From assembly GCA_017557665.1 (NCBI GenBank), contig JAFYYI010000034.1, positions 186,001 to 250,000 on the forward strand: a stretch of DNA of 64,000 nt, in the 5' to 3' direction. Of this stretch, positions 15,555 to 24,272 are shown one piece after another; positions within the stretch are counted from its first letter, which is position 1; each line of letters begins with the position of its first letter. The notes below the pieces were generated by a model. It was not told where the DNA came from, made no database searches, and worked only from the letters and a program-made list of their open reading frames with translations. This DNA comes from Muribaculaceae bacterium. Lineage in GTDB: Bacteria > Bacteroidota > Bacteroidia > Bacteroidales > Muribaculaceae. The position numbers and the translations under genes are program-made.

Positions 15555-18080
15555 ATGAAAAACAAATTCCTCAATTTCAAAGTGCTGGCTGTCATGTTAG
15601 CCTGCTTGGCGTTGGCCTTGAATGCCAATGCTCAACTCAAGCGTTCTGAGACTATACAAAAGCCAATAGTAAAGTGTGAACAAGCACAGATGCGTTCACC
15701 CGGTGAAAAGGTGCTGAAATCCAACAGGGATGTAAGCACCCCCAGACCTTTTTATCGCCGCCCCGCAGGAGTTTTCCCCTGCAGGTATGTACTTGATAAC
15801 AGAGATAGTCAAGCCTATCTTCTTGTCTTTCCTACTCTCATGCTCAAGCCGTTCAGCGAATACACATATGATGCTATACTTGAAGGCGTGAGCGCCAATG
15901 CGAGTTGCCAATGGTCCTATAACGCGAACGGGCAGTCATACATCACTCACGGTAAAAGCGTGACTGTAAGTTATGGTCTAGAGTCTGCAGATGTGCCAAT
16001 ACTAACAATCAACGATTCATCCCTCGATAAGCCTTTTCGATATCAAATAGGCACTTATGCAATGAGTGACACCTTATTCCATGCATCTACAGTGTATACG
16101 AAGAACAACGACATTAGCGAAGACTATGGTGAATCTTTTGTCACGCTCTTGGGCAATAAAACATTAACTACAAAGGGACGTTATGGCGATGAGCCCAATA
16201 CATATCCATTGACGTATTACTATGGAGCAGAGCCATATGGTGATAATACACAAGGCTGGTGGTTTGGCAAAAATGCTGACCCAAGAATGAAGGGAGGAAT
16301 CGCCAATGTATTTGAGAAACCTGAACATCCCTACCTGCTTAAACAAGTGGTGATGTATTGCGTATTATTATCAGTTTCATCTCCTGTTGAAATGACCTGT
16401 AAAGTATATAAGTTGGCTAACCTGCCGGCTTACAGGGATGACAGCAGTGTAAGACTCAATCATGTGCCCGGTGAACTCATTGCAACGGGTCGTGCAACCG
16501 TCACAACAGACATCCCGAATGACAATGGTGAGGGAGCGATTGTATTCACACTGTATGACCAGAACGGCCAAGTTATCACGCCCGTGATTGACGATGCCAT
16601 TTTCATTGCCATCGAAGGCTATAACGACCCTGAGATGGCAGGTCTGACTGATTTCACAACAACAATCGGTGGAGATTATAATTCCGATGAAGGCTTCGGT
16701 GAAATGGCTTACTTGTTGGTCAACGAACAAGATGGCAATGGCAATTACACCGGTGAAGTGAAGTGGCATGGGTTGAACAAATTTTTCAATCCCGAAGGTA
16801 CGACGATGAAGACCGGTTATAGCATTTTCGTCGTCACTGAATTGCCTTTTGTCACCTTCTACAACGGGTTCAATGACGGCCAATACACCTTCCCCAATTC
16901 AGGTGGAATCATGCAGAAGACCATCAACGATGAGACCGAGACCAGTATCAAGTTCTTCACCACAACACCCGTCAGTGGAGGAAATTGGACCATGAGCAAC
17001 GCTAATAATGGTGGCGCCGTGCCATCGTGGTTGACCATCGCATTGACGAACCAGATGTTGGATGAAAAACTCGATTATGTCAATGCCACAGTGATGGCCC
17101 AGCCACTACCCGAAGGCACGCGCTACCGTGAGGCGAAAGTTCGTTTCTCCATTCCTGCCGGATCTATCGATTTCACCTTCAAGCAGGGAGAGATGTCAAC
17201 ACTGCTCGGTGACGTGAATAGTGATGGCGAAGTGAATATCACTGATGCCATCGCATTAATCAATTATGTGTTGAATGATAACGCTGACGGCGTCATTCTT
17301 GAGAATGCTGACACCAACTTTGACGGTGAAGTGAATATCTCGGATGTGATCACGTTGATCAACTACGTGCTCAATGACAAATGGACAGGACGGACGTTCA
17401 CAGTCAACGGCGTGTCGTTTACCATGATGCACGTTGACGGAGGCACCTTCACCATGGGAGCGACACCAGAACAGAACACCACCAATGCCGTTGCTGATTA
17501 TCCGCCTCACCAAGTGACACTCTCATCTTATTTCATCGGGGAGACCGAGGTAACACAGGAGTTGTATCAGGCCGTCATGAATTCCAACCCCAGCAACTTC
17601 ACCGACAATCCTTTATTGCCAGTTGAAAAGGTGAGCTATAATGACTGCCTGGCCTTCATCCTCAAGCTGAATCAACAGACGGGCTATAACTTCAGACTGC
17701 CGACTGAAGCCGAGTGGGAATTTGCAGCCCGAGGAGGCAACAGCAGCAAGGGTTACAAATACGCCGGCAGCGATTCTCCCTTCCAGGTTGGTTGGATCAA
17801 CATCAATTCCAATAACACCACTCATGCTGTCAAGGGGCTTGCGCCTAACGAGCTTGGACTGTATGACATGTGCGGAAATGTGTATGAATGGGTACTGGAC
17901 TGGTACGCTGATTACACCGAGTTCGCCCAAGTTAACCCCATGGGTCCTCGAACAGGATTAGAGCGCGTAATCCGCGGCGGCAGCTACAACAATAATCAAA
18001 ACTATTGCCGCAACGGTTATCGAACCAAAAGCGATCCCACTACAAGTGCCAGATTTATAGGTTTCAGGCTCGCCCTATAA
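15555..18080 (+). CDS. Secreted protein: N-terminal unknown region, dockerin-like pair, SUMF1/FGE domain
   Basis: An 841-residue exported protein. The start at 15555 (MKNKF) gives a clean signal peptide ending NANAQ; the longer frame begins inside the promoter box. Residues 30-545 are not recognised and look beta-rich. Two dockerin-like calcium repeats follow (GDVNSDGEVNITDAIALINY from 552 and a second at about 585-610). Residues about 622-841 form a formylglycine-generating-enzyme/SUMF domain with MVDGG-type start, ETEVTQELYQAVM, RLPTEAEWEFAARGG, LYDMCGNVYEW and the RGGSY/RFIGFRL end. Such domains in Bacteroidales are mostly non-catalytic modules. The dockerin pair is internal here, not C-terminal. 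Confidence 0.85.
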   Translation: MKNKFLNFKVLAVMLACLALALNANAQLKRSETIQKPIVKCEQAQMRSPGEKVLKSNRDVSTPRPFYRRPAGVFPCRYVLDNRDSQAYLLVFPTLMLKPFSEYTYDAILEGVSANASCQWSYNANGQSYITHGKSVTVSYGLESADVPILTINDSSLDKPFRYQIGTYAMSDTLFHASTVYTKNNDISEDYGESFVTLLGNKTLTTKGRYGDEPNTYPLTYYYGAEPYGDNTQGWWFGKNADPRMKGGIANVFEKPEHPYLLKQVVMYCVLLSVSSPVEMTCKVYKLANLPAYRDDSSVRLNHVPGELIATGRATVTTDIPNDNGEGAIVFTLYDQNGQVITPVIDDAIFIAIEGYNDPEMAGLTDFTTTIGGDYNSDEGFGEMAYLLVNEQDGNGNYTGEVKWHGLNKFFNPEGTTMKTGYSIFVVTELPFVTFYNGFNDGQYTFPNSGGIMQKTINDETETSIKFFTTTPVSGGNWTMSNANNGGAVPSWLTIALTNQMLDEKLDYVNATVMAQPLPEGTRYREAKVRFSIPAGSIDFTFKQGEMSTLLGDVNSDGEVNITDAIALINYVLNDNADGVILENADTNFDGEVNISDVITLINYVLNDKWTGRTFTVNGVSFTMMHVDGGTFTMGATPEQNTTNAVADYPPHQVTLSSYFIGETEVTQELYQAVMNSNPSNFTDNPLLPVEKVSYNDCLAFILKLNQQTGYNFRLPTEAEWEFAARGGNSSKGYKYAGSDSPFQVGWININSNNTTHAVKGLAPNELGLYDMCGNVYEWVLDWYADYTEFAQVNPMGPRTGLERVIRGGSYNNNQNYCRNGYRTKSDPTTSARFIGFRLAL

Positions 18081-18095
18081 TCAGCAAGCAATCTG

Positions 18096-18145
18096 ATGTA
18101 AATTACAACCTCCACGGGCCTGCCCGTGGAGGTTGTAATTTACAT
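18096..18145. repeat. Perfect 50-base palindrome (24-bp arms)
   Basis: Arms 18096-18119 and 18122-18145 are exact reverse complements with only CT between them. It lies 15 bases past the stop of the SUMF gene. No T run follows on either strand, so it is either an unusual terminator or a palindromic mobile or structural element. Confidence 0.85.
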
Positions 18146-18189
18146 GCTAAAATAAATGCCGAAACAACCGATTTACAAGTATTTTTGTT

Positions 18190-18197
18190 TATCTTTG
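18190..18197 (+). promoter_or_regulatory. Promoter -7 box for rlmN
   Basis: TATCTTTG followed by C; perfect TAnnTTTG, about 31 bases before ATG 18229. The in-frame TTG at 18202 would be too close to the predicted transcription start. Confidence 0.62.
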
Positions 18198-18228
18198 CAG
18201 GTTGAACAATCAATTAACCAATCCAGAC

Positions 18229-19314
18229 ATGAGCAACGACAAGATACTGCAGCCGCTGGCTGGCATGACACTCGAGGAGATGCAGGATGCGGTAAGCGCA
18301 TTAGGTATGCCACGCTTTGTGGCTAAACAATTGGCACAGTGGGTTTATCAGAAACGCGTGAACGATTTTGAGCAGATGCTCAATATCTCCAAGGCAAACC
18401 GTGAACTGCTGGCTAGCCGCTACTGCGTGGGTCTGTATCCTCCCAGTCAGGCCGCCTCCAGTGAAGACGGCACAGTGAAGTATCTCTTTGATGCCGGGAA
18501 CGGACAAGCCGTTGAATCGGTGTACATTCCCGAGGACGACCGCGCCACGTTGTGCATCTCGTCCCAGAAGGGGTGCCGAATGAACTGCTACTTCTGCATG
18601 ACCGGCAAGCAAGGCTTCCACGGCAATCTCACCTCTAACCAGATTATCAACCAGGTGCTGAGCATCCCCGACAGCGACAAGCTGACCAATGTCGTGTTCA
18701 TGGGCATGGGTGAACCGCTCGACAACCTTGATGAGGTGATGCGCGTGATTGCCATCCTGACCGAGCCGTGGGGCTTGGCATGGAGTCCCAAGCGAGTTAC
18801 GGTGTCCACCGTGGGCAAACTGCCTGAGCTGAAGATCCTGTGTGAACAGACGAGCGTCCACATTGCCGTGAGCGTTCACAATGCCGTGCAGGAGGAGCGT
18901 TCGTCGATGATGCCGATTGAACGCATCTCCCCCATCGACCGCGTGATGGACGTGCTGAGCAATTATGACTTCGCCCACCAGCGCCGCTTGTCGGTTGAAT
19001 ACATCTGTTGGCAGTGGTTCAACGATGATATCCAGCATGCCGAGAAACTGCGTGAGCTGTTGCCCAACGAGCATGTTCGCGTCAACCTCATCCGCTTCCA
19101 TCCCATTCCCGGTATCGAGAAGCTGCGCACGAGCAGTGATGAGCGTATGACCTACTTCCGTGACTACCTGAACAGCAAGGGCGTCACCTGCACCATCCGC
19201 CGCAGCCGTGGCGAGGACATCGCCGCCGCATGCGGCCAACTCGCCGGCCAGGTGCGCAAGCAACAAGCTGCCAAGGAAGGTAAACCTGCTGCTAAGCAGC
19301 CACGCAAGAAATAA
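18229..19314 (+). CDS. rlmN: Dual-specificity RNA methyltransferase RlmN
   Basis: A 361-residue radical SAM enzyme that adds a C2 methyl to A2503 of 23S rRNA and to A37 of some tRNAs. The 4Fe-4S motif is CRMNCYFC (Cys116, 120, 123); Cys109 in TLCISSQKG matches the conserved Cys118 of E. coli, and the second catalytic Cys is in AAACGQL. GMGEPLDN is the SAM-binding block. A Lys/Ala-rich tail of about 20 residues extends the C-terminus. It sits between two secreted dockerin-type genes without evident functional link. Confidence 0.96.
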   Translation: MSNDKILQPLAGMTLEEMQDAVSALGMPRFVAKQLAQWVYQKRVNDFEQMLNISKANRELLASRYCVGLYPPSQAASSEDGTVKYLFDAGNGQAVESVYIPEDDRATLCISSQKGCRMNCYFCMTGKQGFHGNLTSNQIINQVLSIPDSDKLTNVVFMGMGEPLDNLDEVMRVIAILTEPWGLAWSPKRVTVSTVGKLPELKILCEQTSVHIAVSVHNAVQEERSSMMPIERISPIDRVMDVLSNYDFAHQRRLSVEYICWQWFNDDIQHAEKLRELLPNEHVRVNLIRFHPIPGIEKLRTSSDERMTYFRDYLNSKGVTCTIRRSRGEDIAAACGQLAGQVRKQQAAKEGKPAAKQPRKK

Positions 19315-19393
19315 TCCCCTCTGATTCAGTTTTCCAGAATCAAGCGTCAAATCCCGATCCGTCATTAAAACCGATAACTCCAAACCCGTCATT

Positions 19394-21208
19394 ATGAAAA
19401 AGTCGATACGATTCTATACTATGCTGGCAATCATGGTCATTGCCGTGCAGGCCGTTCTTGCCGACGAACCAAGCGGTTACTATAACAAAGCGTTGTACAA
19501 GAACGACTACTCCTTGATGTCGGCCCTGAGAAGCATTATCCGCAGTCACAAGGAAGTATCCTATTCCAGCGGTCTGCTGAATGCCTTTGCCAAGGCCGAT
19601 GTTGATGATCAAGGCTATATTATCGACATTTACAGTAACTGTCGCTATCGTCCAAGTGACAACGGTTCCTCGGCATCGCACATCGGCGAGGGCTATAACC
19701 GAGAGCACAGTTTTCCCAGGAGTTGGTTTGGCGGCGCCGTGTCCCCGATGAACACCGACGTTTTCCACGTCTATCCTACCGATATCCATGTCAACAGCCA
19801 GCGCGGCAACTTCCCCTATGGCGTGTGCGCCAATGGCACCCGGTTAACCTATGGCAATTATGTGGCTAAAGGCAAATTGGGCCAAAGCACCTATCCCGGC
19901 TATAGCGGCACCGTGTTTGAGCCCGATGACGAATACAAGGGCGATCTGGCTCGCACCTATTTCTACATGGCCACCTGCTACATGAATGAATTGCCCAATT
20001 GGCCCGGCAGTCCCCAGCTTGATTACCGGAACAACAACTATAAAGCCTTCTCGACCTGGACAATCAACATGCTGATGGAATGGACCCGTCTGGACCCCGT
20101 GAGCGAGAAGGAAATCAAGCGCAACGAGGCCGTTTACGGCATTCAGGGCAACCGAAACCCGTTCATCGACCATCCCGAACTTGCCGAATACATTTGGGGC
20201 AACATGCAGGGAAAGCAGTGGTCCGGAAGCGGTGAACCTCTTGTTCCCGCAGAAATCACCTCGCCCGCAAACGGGTCAATCATCGACTTTGGCACAACCG
20301 TCGAGGGTACTCCGCTGGAGTATAGCGTCACCGTCAAGGGTAAGGGTCTCACCCAGGAACTCACCTTGTCGATGGAAGGCAATGAGTACTTCTACGTGAG
20401 TCGAAACACCTTCTCGCCTCTCGAAGTTAACAGCGGTGTCTCGTTTGTCATCGGTTTCACTGCCGATGACGAGGGCACCTTCAGCGATAACATCACCCTG
20501 TTCAGCGATGAAGTGTCCACCACATTCACTGTTACCGCCACAGCGACCAAGCAGGGCGACAATCCCCCACCCCCTCCTGTAGTTATTGGCGACAGCATCA
20601 CCGAGGACTGGGAAGGCTGTACCACCGGCGGCTATTGGACCCAGGAAGTTCAAGGCAACGCATGGAGTTGGAACTTCACCGATGCCGGCATCTGGGGCGA
20701 TAACCTGCGTCACGGCGAGCTCGTCTGCCGCATGGGCAAGAGCAACAGTAGCGCCATCACCATGGCTGAAGATATTGAAGGCGGCACAAGCGCCATCGGT
20801 TTCTGGGCCGCCAGCTTTGGCAACGACAATGACGCCACGTTGCGTGTGGATTTCAGCACCAACCAAGGCTTATCATGGACCGAATTGGGCAGTTTCACAT
20901 TCATCGGAGGCATCTTGCAACATGTCATCATGGATGTTCCCCTGGAGGGCAATGTACGTTTCCGCATCGTGCAGACGTCGGGCACACGCGTCAACATTGA
21001 CGATATCACCATCTATGGCCGCGGCCAAGAGAGTTCTGAGATTCCCGGAGACGTGAACCAGGACGGCGAGGTGAATATCGCCGACATCAACGCCTTGATT
21101 GACGCCATCCTCGTCGGTAACGGAACCCCGCGATGCGACGTAAACCATGACAACGAGATCAATATCGCCGACGTGAACGCCCTCATTGATATGATCCTGG
21201 GGTCATAG
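19394..21208 (+). CDS. Secreted endonuclease I-family nuclease with dockerin-like C-terminus
   Basis: A 604-residue exported nuclease. The signal peptide is followed at about 25-275 by an endonuclease I (EndA/NucM) domain with the His-Me-type site GYNREHSFPRSW (His105), HVYPTDIHVNSQRGNFPYG and RNPFIDHPELAEYIWG. A beta-sandwich region spans about 285-385, then a proline spacer, then a second sandwich of the DWEGCTTGGYW type (about 400-545). It ends in two dockerin-like calcium repeats (GDVNQDGEVNIADINALID at about 552 and CDVNHDNEINIADVNALID). Probable role: extracellular DNA/RNA degradation, held by the dockerin-like module. No promoter box is seen; it may be read from rlmN. Confidence 0.9.
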   Translation: MKKSIRFYTMLAIMVIAVQAVLADEPSGYYNKALYKNDYSLMSALRSIIRSHKEVSYSSGLLNAFAKADVDDQGYIIDIYSNCRYRPSDNGSSASHIGEGYNREHSFPRSWFGGAVSPMNTDVFHVYPTDIHVNSQRGNFPYGVCANGTRLTYGNYVAKGKLGQSTYPGYSGTVFEPDDEYKGDLARTYFYMATCYMNELPNWPGSPQLDYRNNNYKAFSTWTINMLMEWTRLDPVSEKEIKRNEAVYGIQGNRNPFIDHPELAEYIWGNMQGKQWSGSGEPLVPAEITSPANGSIIDFGTTVEGTPLEYSVTVKGKGLTQELTLSMEGNEYFYVSRNTFSPLEVNSGVSFVIGFTADDEGTFSDNITLFSDEVSTTFTVTATATKQGDNPPPPPVVIGDSITEDWEGCTTGGYWTQEVQGNAWSWNFTDAGIWGDNLRHGELVCRMGKSNSSAITMAEDIEGGTSAIGFWAASFGNDNDATLRVDFSTNQGLSWTELGSFTFIGGILQHVIMDVPLEGNVRFRIVQTSGTRVNIDDITIYGRGQESSEIPGDVNQDGEVNIADINALIDAILVGNGTPRCDVNHDNEINIADVNALIDMILGS

Positions 21209-21277
21209 AGGACATCACCACCTGATTCAAATCAGAACATTCACACTATTAACCTTTAATTATCAGGTACTGTGGTT

Positions 21278-23623
21278 ATGAAAAATATTTGTGCTATTCT
21301 TACCATGATAGCATCGGTTCTGGCAGTGAGTGCCAAAGAACCGACACCGTGTCCGAGCAATTACTATGCCGATGCCTTGAACAAGAGTGACCAGGCATTG
21401 CTCACTGCGTTGTACAACATCATCACGAGCCACACCAACATCGGCTACGATAACCTGTGGAATGCCTATGCCGACACAGATACCGATCCGAACGGCTACT
21501 ACATCGACATGTACAGCACCTATGACAAGTACACCTACAGCAACAAGTGCGGCAATTACAGCGCCATCGGCGACTGCATCAACCGTGAGCACAGTGTGCC
21601 CAAGAGCTGGTGGGGTGGCAGCAAACAGGCTCAGTACAGCGACATTTTCAACATTGTGCCCACCGACGGCTACGTCAACAACCAGCGCTCTAACTACCCC
21701 TACGGCGTTTGTGAGGGCGGCACGCGGTTGACCAACGGCATCTATGTCGCCAAGGGGCGCAAAGGCTCCAGCACGCATGAGGGATACTCAGGCATCGTGT
21801 TTGAGCCCGACGATGAATACAAGGGCGACTTTGCCCGCGCCTACTTCTACATGGCAACGTGCTACAACAACGTCATCAGCACGTGGACCAAATCGGGAGG
21901 CAACGTCTTTTTTGCCGGCAACAGTTACCCTGTCTTCACAAACTATGCCATTGGCCTGCTTCTGGAATGGCACCGCCTGGATCCCGTGAGCGAGAAAGAG
22001 ACCACGCGCAACTGCTACGCACACTCGTGGCAGGGTAACCGCAACCCTTTCATCGACCATCCCGAGTTGGCCGAACACATCTGGGGCAACCAACAGGGAC
22101 AGCCCTGGACCGGAGACGGCACCGTTGTCACCATCCCTGTGCTCACCCAACCCGCCAACGGCGAGACCATCAATGTGGGCAACATCGCCGTTGACGGCAG
22201 CAGTGTGAGCAAGACCATCAACGTCAAGGGGGCATATCTCACCCAAGCCATCAATGTGAGTGTCAGCGGTGAGGACTTCAGTGTCTCCCCCACTACCCTG
22301 AGTGCCGACGATGTCAACAACGGCACAGCCATTACCATGACCTATAGCGGCAACGCCGAAACAGCCACGGGCACACTCTCCTTGTCAAGTGATGAAGTGA
22401 GCCGCTCGTGCAACCTTACAGCCGGCAAACAACAGCCCGGCGATGACCCGGTGAATCCCGATGACCCCATCAATCCGACGGGTGACAGTGTCATCGAGGA
22501 TTGGGAAGGCTGCGAGAGTGGCGGCTATTGGGTAAAAGAGGTGCAGGGTGCGGCCTTCCGCTGGTATTTCACTAACGCCGGCATCTTCGCTCAGACCAAT
22601 GACCATTGGAATGGCAGCATCGGCTGCCGCTTTGGCAAGACAAACAGTTCATCCATTGAGATGCTACAGGACGTGAATGGCACGTCGGGGATCTCGTTCT
22701 ATGCAGCCACCTATGGCTCGACTGAGGCCGATGCCACCCTCCAGGTGTTCTACAGCACCGATAGCGGCAACACTTGGACGCTGTTCAAGGAATTGGCCCT
22801 GACACACACGTTGACGCAGTACACCTACGGCCTTGACGTGGATGGCAACGTGCGCTTCAAGTTCCAACAGACCGCAGGTGCACGCATGAACATCGATGAC
22901 ATCGCCGTGTATGCAGCGCAACAAGATGAACACAACCCGCAAATTTATTTCGACGGCGCCATCGAGGCCATGTCAGCTGTTCGCAATGGCGTGTCGAGCA
23001 TCAGTGAGGTCACCGTTATCACCGAGGACAACGATGAAGCTATCACCGTCGGCGTCACCGATAACTTCGAGTTGAGCCTTGACCAGCAATCGTGGTCCAC
23101 AACGCTCTCGCTTGATGCCAGCGGTGAGACATTCTATGTGCGCCTGGCAGACACCAGTGAAGAGGGCAGCTATGAGGGTACCATAACTGCCACTACGGGT
23201 ATGGTGACGGCATATGCCGACATTGAGGGTAAAGTGACGTTGCCCGATGTGATTATCGGGGACGTGAATATGGACGGCGAGGTGAACATCAGCGACGCCA
23301 TCACGCTCATCAACTACATCCTCAATGGCGAGGCTGAGCCGTTCGATGAACTTGCCGCTGACGTGAACCAGGACTATGAGGTCTCTATCACCGACGCTAT
23401 CACGCTCATCAACGACCTGCTGAATACCAACAAATCGTTGTGGAAGGCTTTGCCAATGGAGGGCGGCATCAACGTGGAGAACCCGCTGGGCGAGATGCTC
23501 GAGGTCTATGACCTCGACGCCAAACTGATGGCCACCGTATCGAGCAGCGGCGAGATTGCCATGCCACGAGGCACCTACCTGGTGACCAGCGATCGCTGCA
23601 GCAGGAAGGTTGTGGTGAAGTGA
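21278..23623 (+). CDS. Second endonuclease I-family nuclease with dockerin-like pair and sorting-type tail
   Basis: A 781-residue paralogue of the preceding gene, 69 bases downstream. Start chosen at ATG 21278 (in-frame GTG at 21272 is also possible). The nuclease core has CINREHSVPKSWWGG and IVPTDGYVNNQRSNYPYG, then RNPFIDHPELAEHIWG. It repeats the DWEGCESGGYW sandwich and adds another beta domain near 560-655. Dockerin-like repeats are at 661-712. Unlike the first copy it ends in a type IX-like sorting tail (VYDLDAKLMATV...MPRGTYLV...KVVVK), so its route to the surface may differ. A strong terminator follows. Confidence 0.9.
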   Translation: MKNICAILTMIASVLAVSAKEPTPCPSNYYADALNKSDQALLTALYNIITSHTNIGYDNLWNAYADTDTDPNGYYIDMYSTYDKYTYSNKCGNYSAIGDCINREHSVPKSWWGGSKQAQYSDIFNIVPTDGYVNNQRSNYPYGVCEGGTRLTNGIYVAKGRKGSSTHEGYSGIVFEPDDEYKGDFARAYFYMATCYNNVISTWTKSGGNVFFAGNSYPVFTNYAIGLLLEWHRLDPVSEKETTRNCYAHSWQGNRNPFIDHPELAEHIWGNQQGQPWTGDGTVVTIPVLTQPANGETINVGNIAVDGSSVSKTINVKGAYLTQAINVSVSGEDFSVSPTTLSADDVNNGTAITMTYSGNAETATGTLSLSSDEVSRSCNLTAGKQQPGDDPVNPDDPINPTGDSVIEDWEGCESGGYWVKEVQGAAFRWYFTNAGIFAQTNDHWNGSIGCRFGKTNSSSIEMLQDVNGTSGISFYAATYGSTEADATLQVFYSTDSGNTWTLFKELALTHTLTQYTYGLDVDGNVRFKFQQTAGARMNIDDIAVYAAQQDEHNPQIYFDGAIEAMSAVRNGVSSISEVTVITEDNDEAITVGVTDNFELSLDQQSWSTTLSLDASGETFYVRLADTSEEGSYEGTITATTGMVTAYADIEGKVTLPDVIIGDVNMDGEVNISDAITLINYILNGEAEPFDELAADVNQDYEVSITDAITLINDLLNTNKSLWKALPMEGGINVENPLGEMLEVYDLDAKLMATVSSSGEIAMPRGTYLVTSDRCSRKVVVK

Positions 23624-23655
23624 ACGGCGCCGAGCGGGGTGTTACGAGCTGATAG

Positions 23656-23716
23656 CTCGCAATACCGGAACGGCACGGTTACTGATTCACGACTCGCAAT
23701 ACTAGGACAGCACGGT
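23656..23716. repeat. Imperfect 24-base direct repeat
   Basis: Copies at 23656-23679 and 23693-23716 agree at 20 of 24 positions, beginning CTCGCAATAC and ending GCACGGT, 13 bases apart. The second copy runs into the left arm of the terminator at 23706. Confidence 0.65.
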
Positions 23717-23752
23717 CTCGCCACTTATTGGCGAGACCGTGCTGTCTTTTCT
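23706..23752 (+). terminator. Very strong terminator after the second nuclease
   Basis: Arms 23706-23722 and 23730-23746 are perfect complements over 17 bp around a 7-base loop, then TTTTCT. It lies between convergent genes (stop at 23623 and rpiB stop at 23769). Confidence 0.88.
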
Positions 23753-23768
23753 TGGTGGGAATCCTGCT

Positions 23769-24227
23769 TTATTGGACGGGGATCTTGTCGATGCGGCGCT
23801 GATGGCGGCCTCCCTCGTAGGGAGTCGTCAAGAAGGTCTCAACCATGGCGATGGCTTCCTCGTCGGTGACGAAACGGCCCGGCATGGCAAGGACGTTGGC
23901 ATCGTTGTGCTGACGTGCCAAACGGGCTACCGCCAGTCTCCAGCAGAGTGCCGAACGGATGCCTTGGTGCTTGTTCAACGTGATGTTGATGCCCTCACCG
24001 CTGCCACAGACAGCGATACCGGGATAGCACTCACCCTGCTCCACTGCCAGTGCGCAGGGATGAGCGAAGTCAGGATAGTCGCAACTGTCCTCGTTGTAAG
24101 TGCCGAAGTCCTTGCAGGCGATACCTTGGGCCTCGAGCCAACGCTTGACAGCTTCCTTGACGGAATAGCCGGCATGGTCGCTGCAGAGGGCCACGGGGAT
24201 TCCGGGTTTTAAGATAGAGTTGTCCAT
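23769..24227 (-). CDS. rpiB: Ribose 5-phosphate isomerase B
   Basis: A 152-residue cytosolic enzyme interconverting ribose 5-phosphate and ribulose 5-phosphate. ALCSDHAG (Asp17, His18) and the VCGSGEGINI block with the catalytic Cys74 identify RpiB/LacAB; RQHNDANVLAMPGR provides the other conserved His and Asn. Start chosen at ATG 24227, since the longer frame runs into the palindrome at 24245. It is 45 bases after valS and probably co-transcribed with it. Confidence 0.93.
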   Translation of the reverse strand: MDNSILKPGIPVALCSDHAGYSVKEAVKRWLEAQGIACKDFGTYNEDSCDYPDFAHPCALAVEQGECYPGIAVCGSGEGINITLNKHQGIRSALCWRLAVARLARQHNDANVLAMPGRFVTDEEAIAMVETFLTTPYEGGRHQRRIDKIPVQ

Positions 24228-24244
24228 GTTCTTCTTTTTAAATG

Positions 24245-24263
24245 GCCGTGGCAGAGTCACGGC
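24245..24263. repeat. Short palindromic repeat, copy 2
   Basis: GCCGTG, a 7-base loop, CACGGC, with the same GCCGTGGC and CACGGCAC flanks as 15282-15302. It sits between valS and rpiB. Confidence 0.55.
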
Positions 24264-24272
24264 ACGGGGAAC

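Noticed and set aside
18202..18228. TTG start for rlmN nine codons upstream
   Set aside because: It lies within a few bases of the predicted transcription start and adds residues not typical of RlmN.
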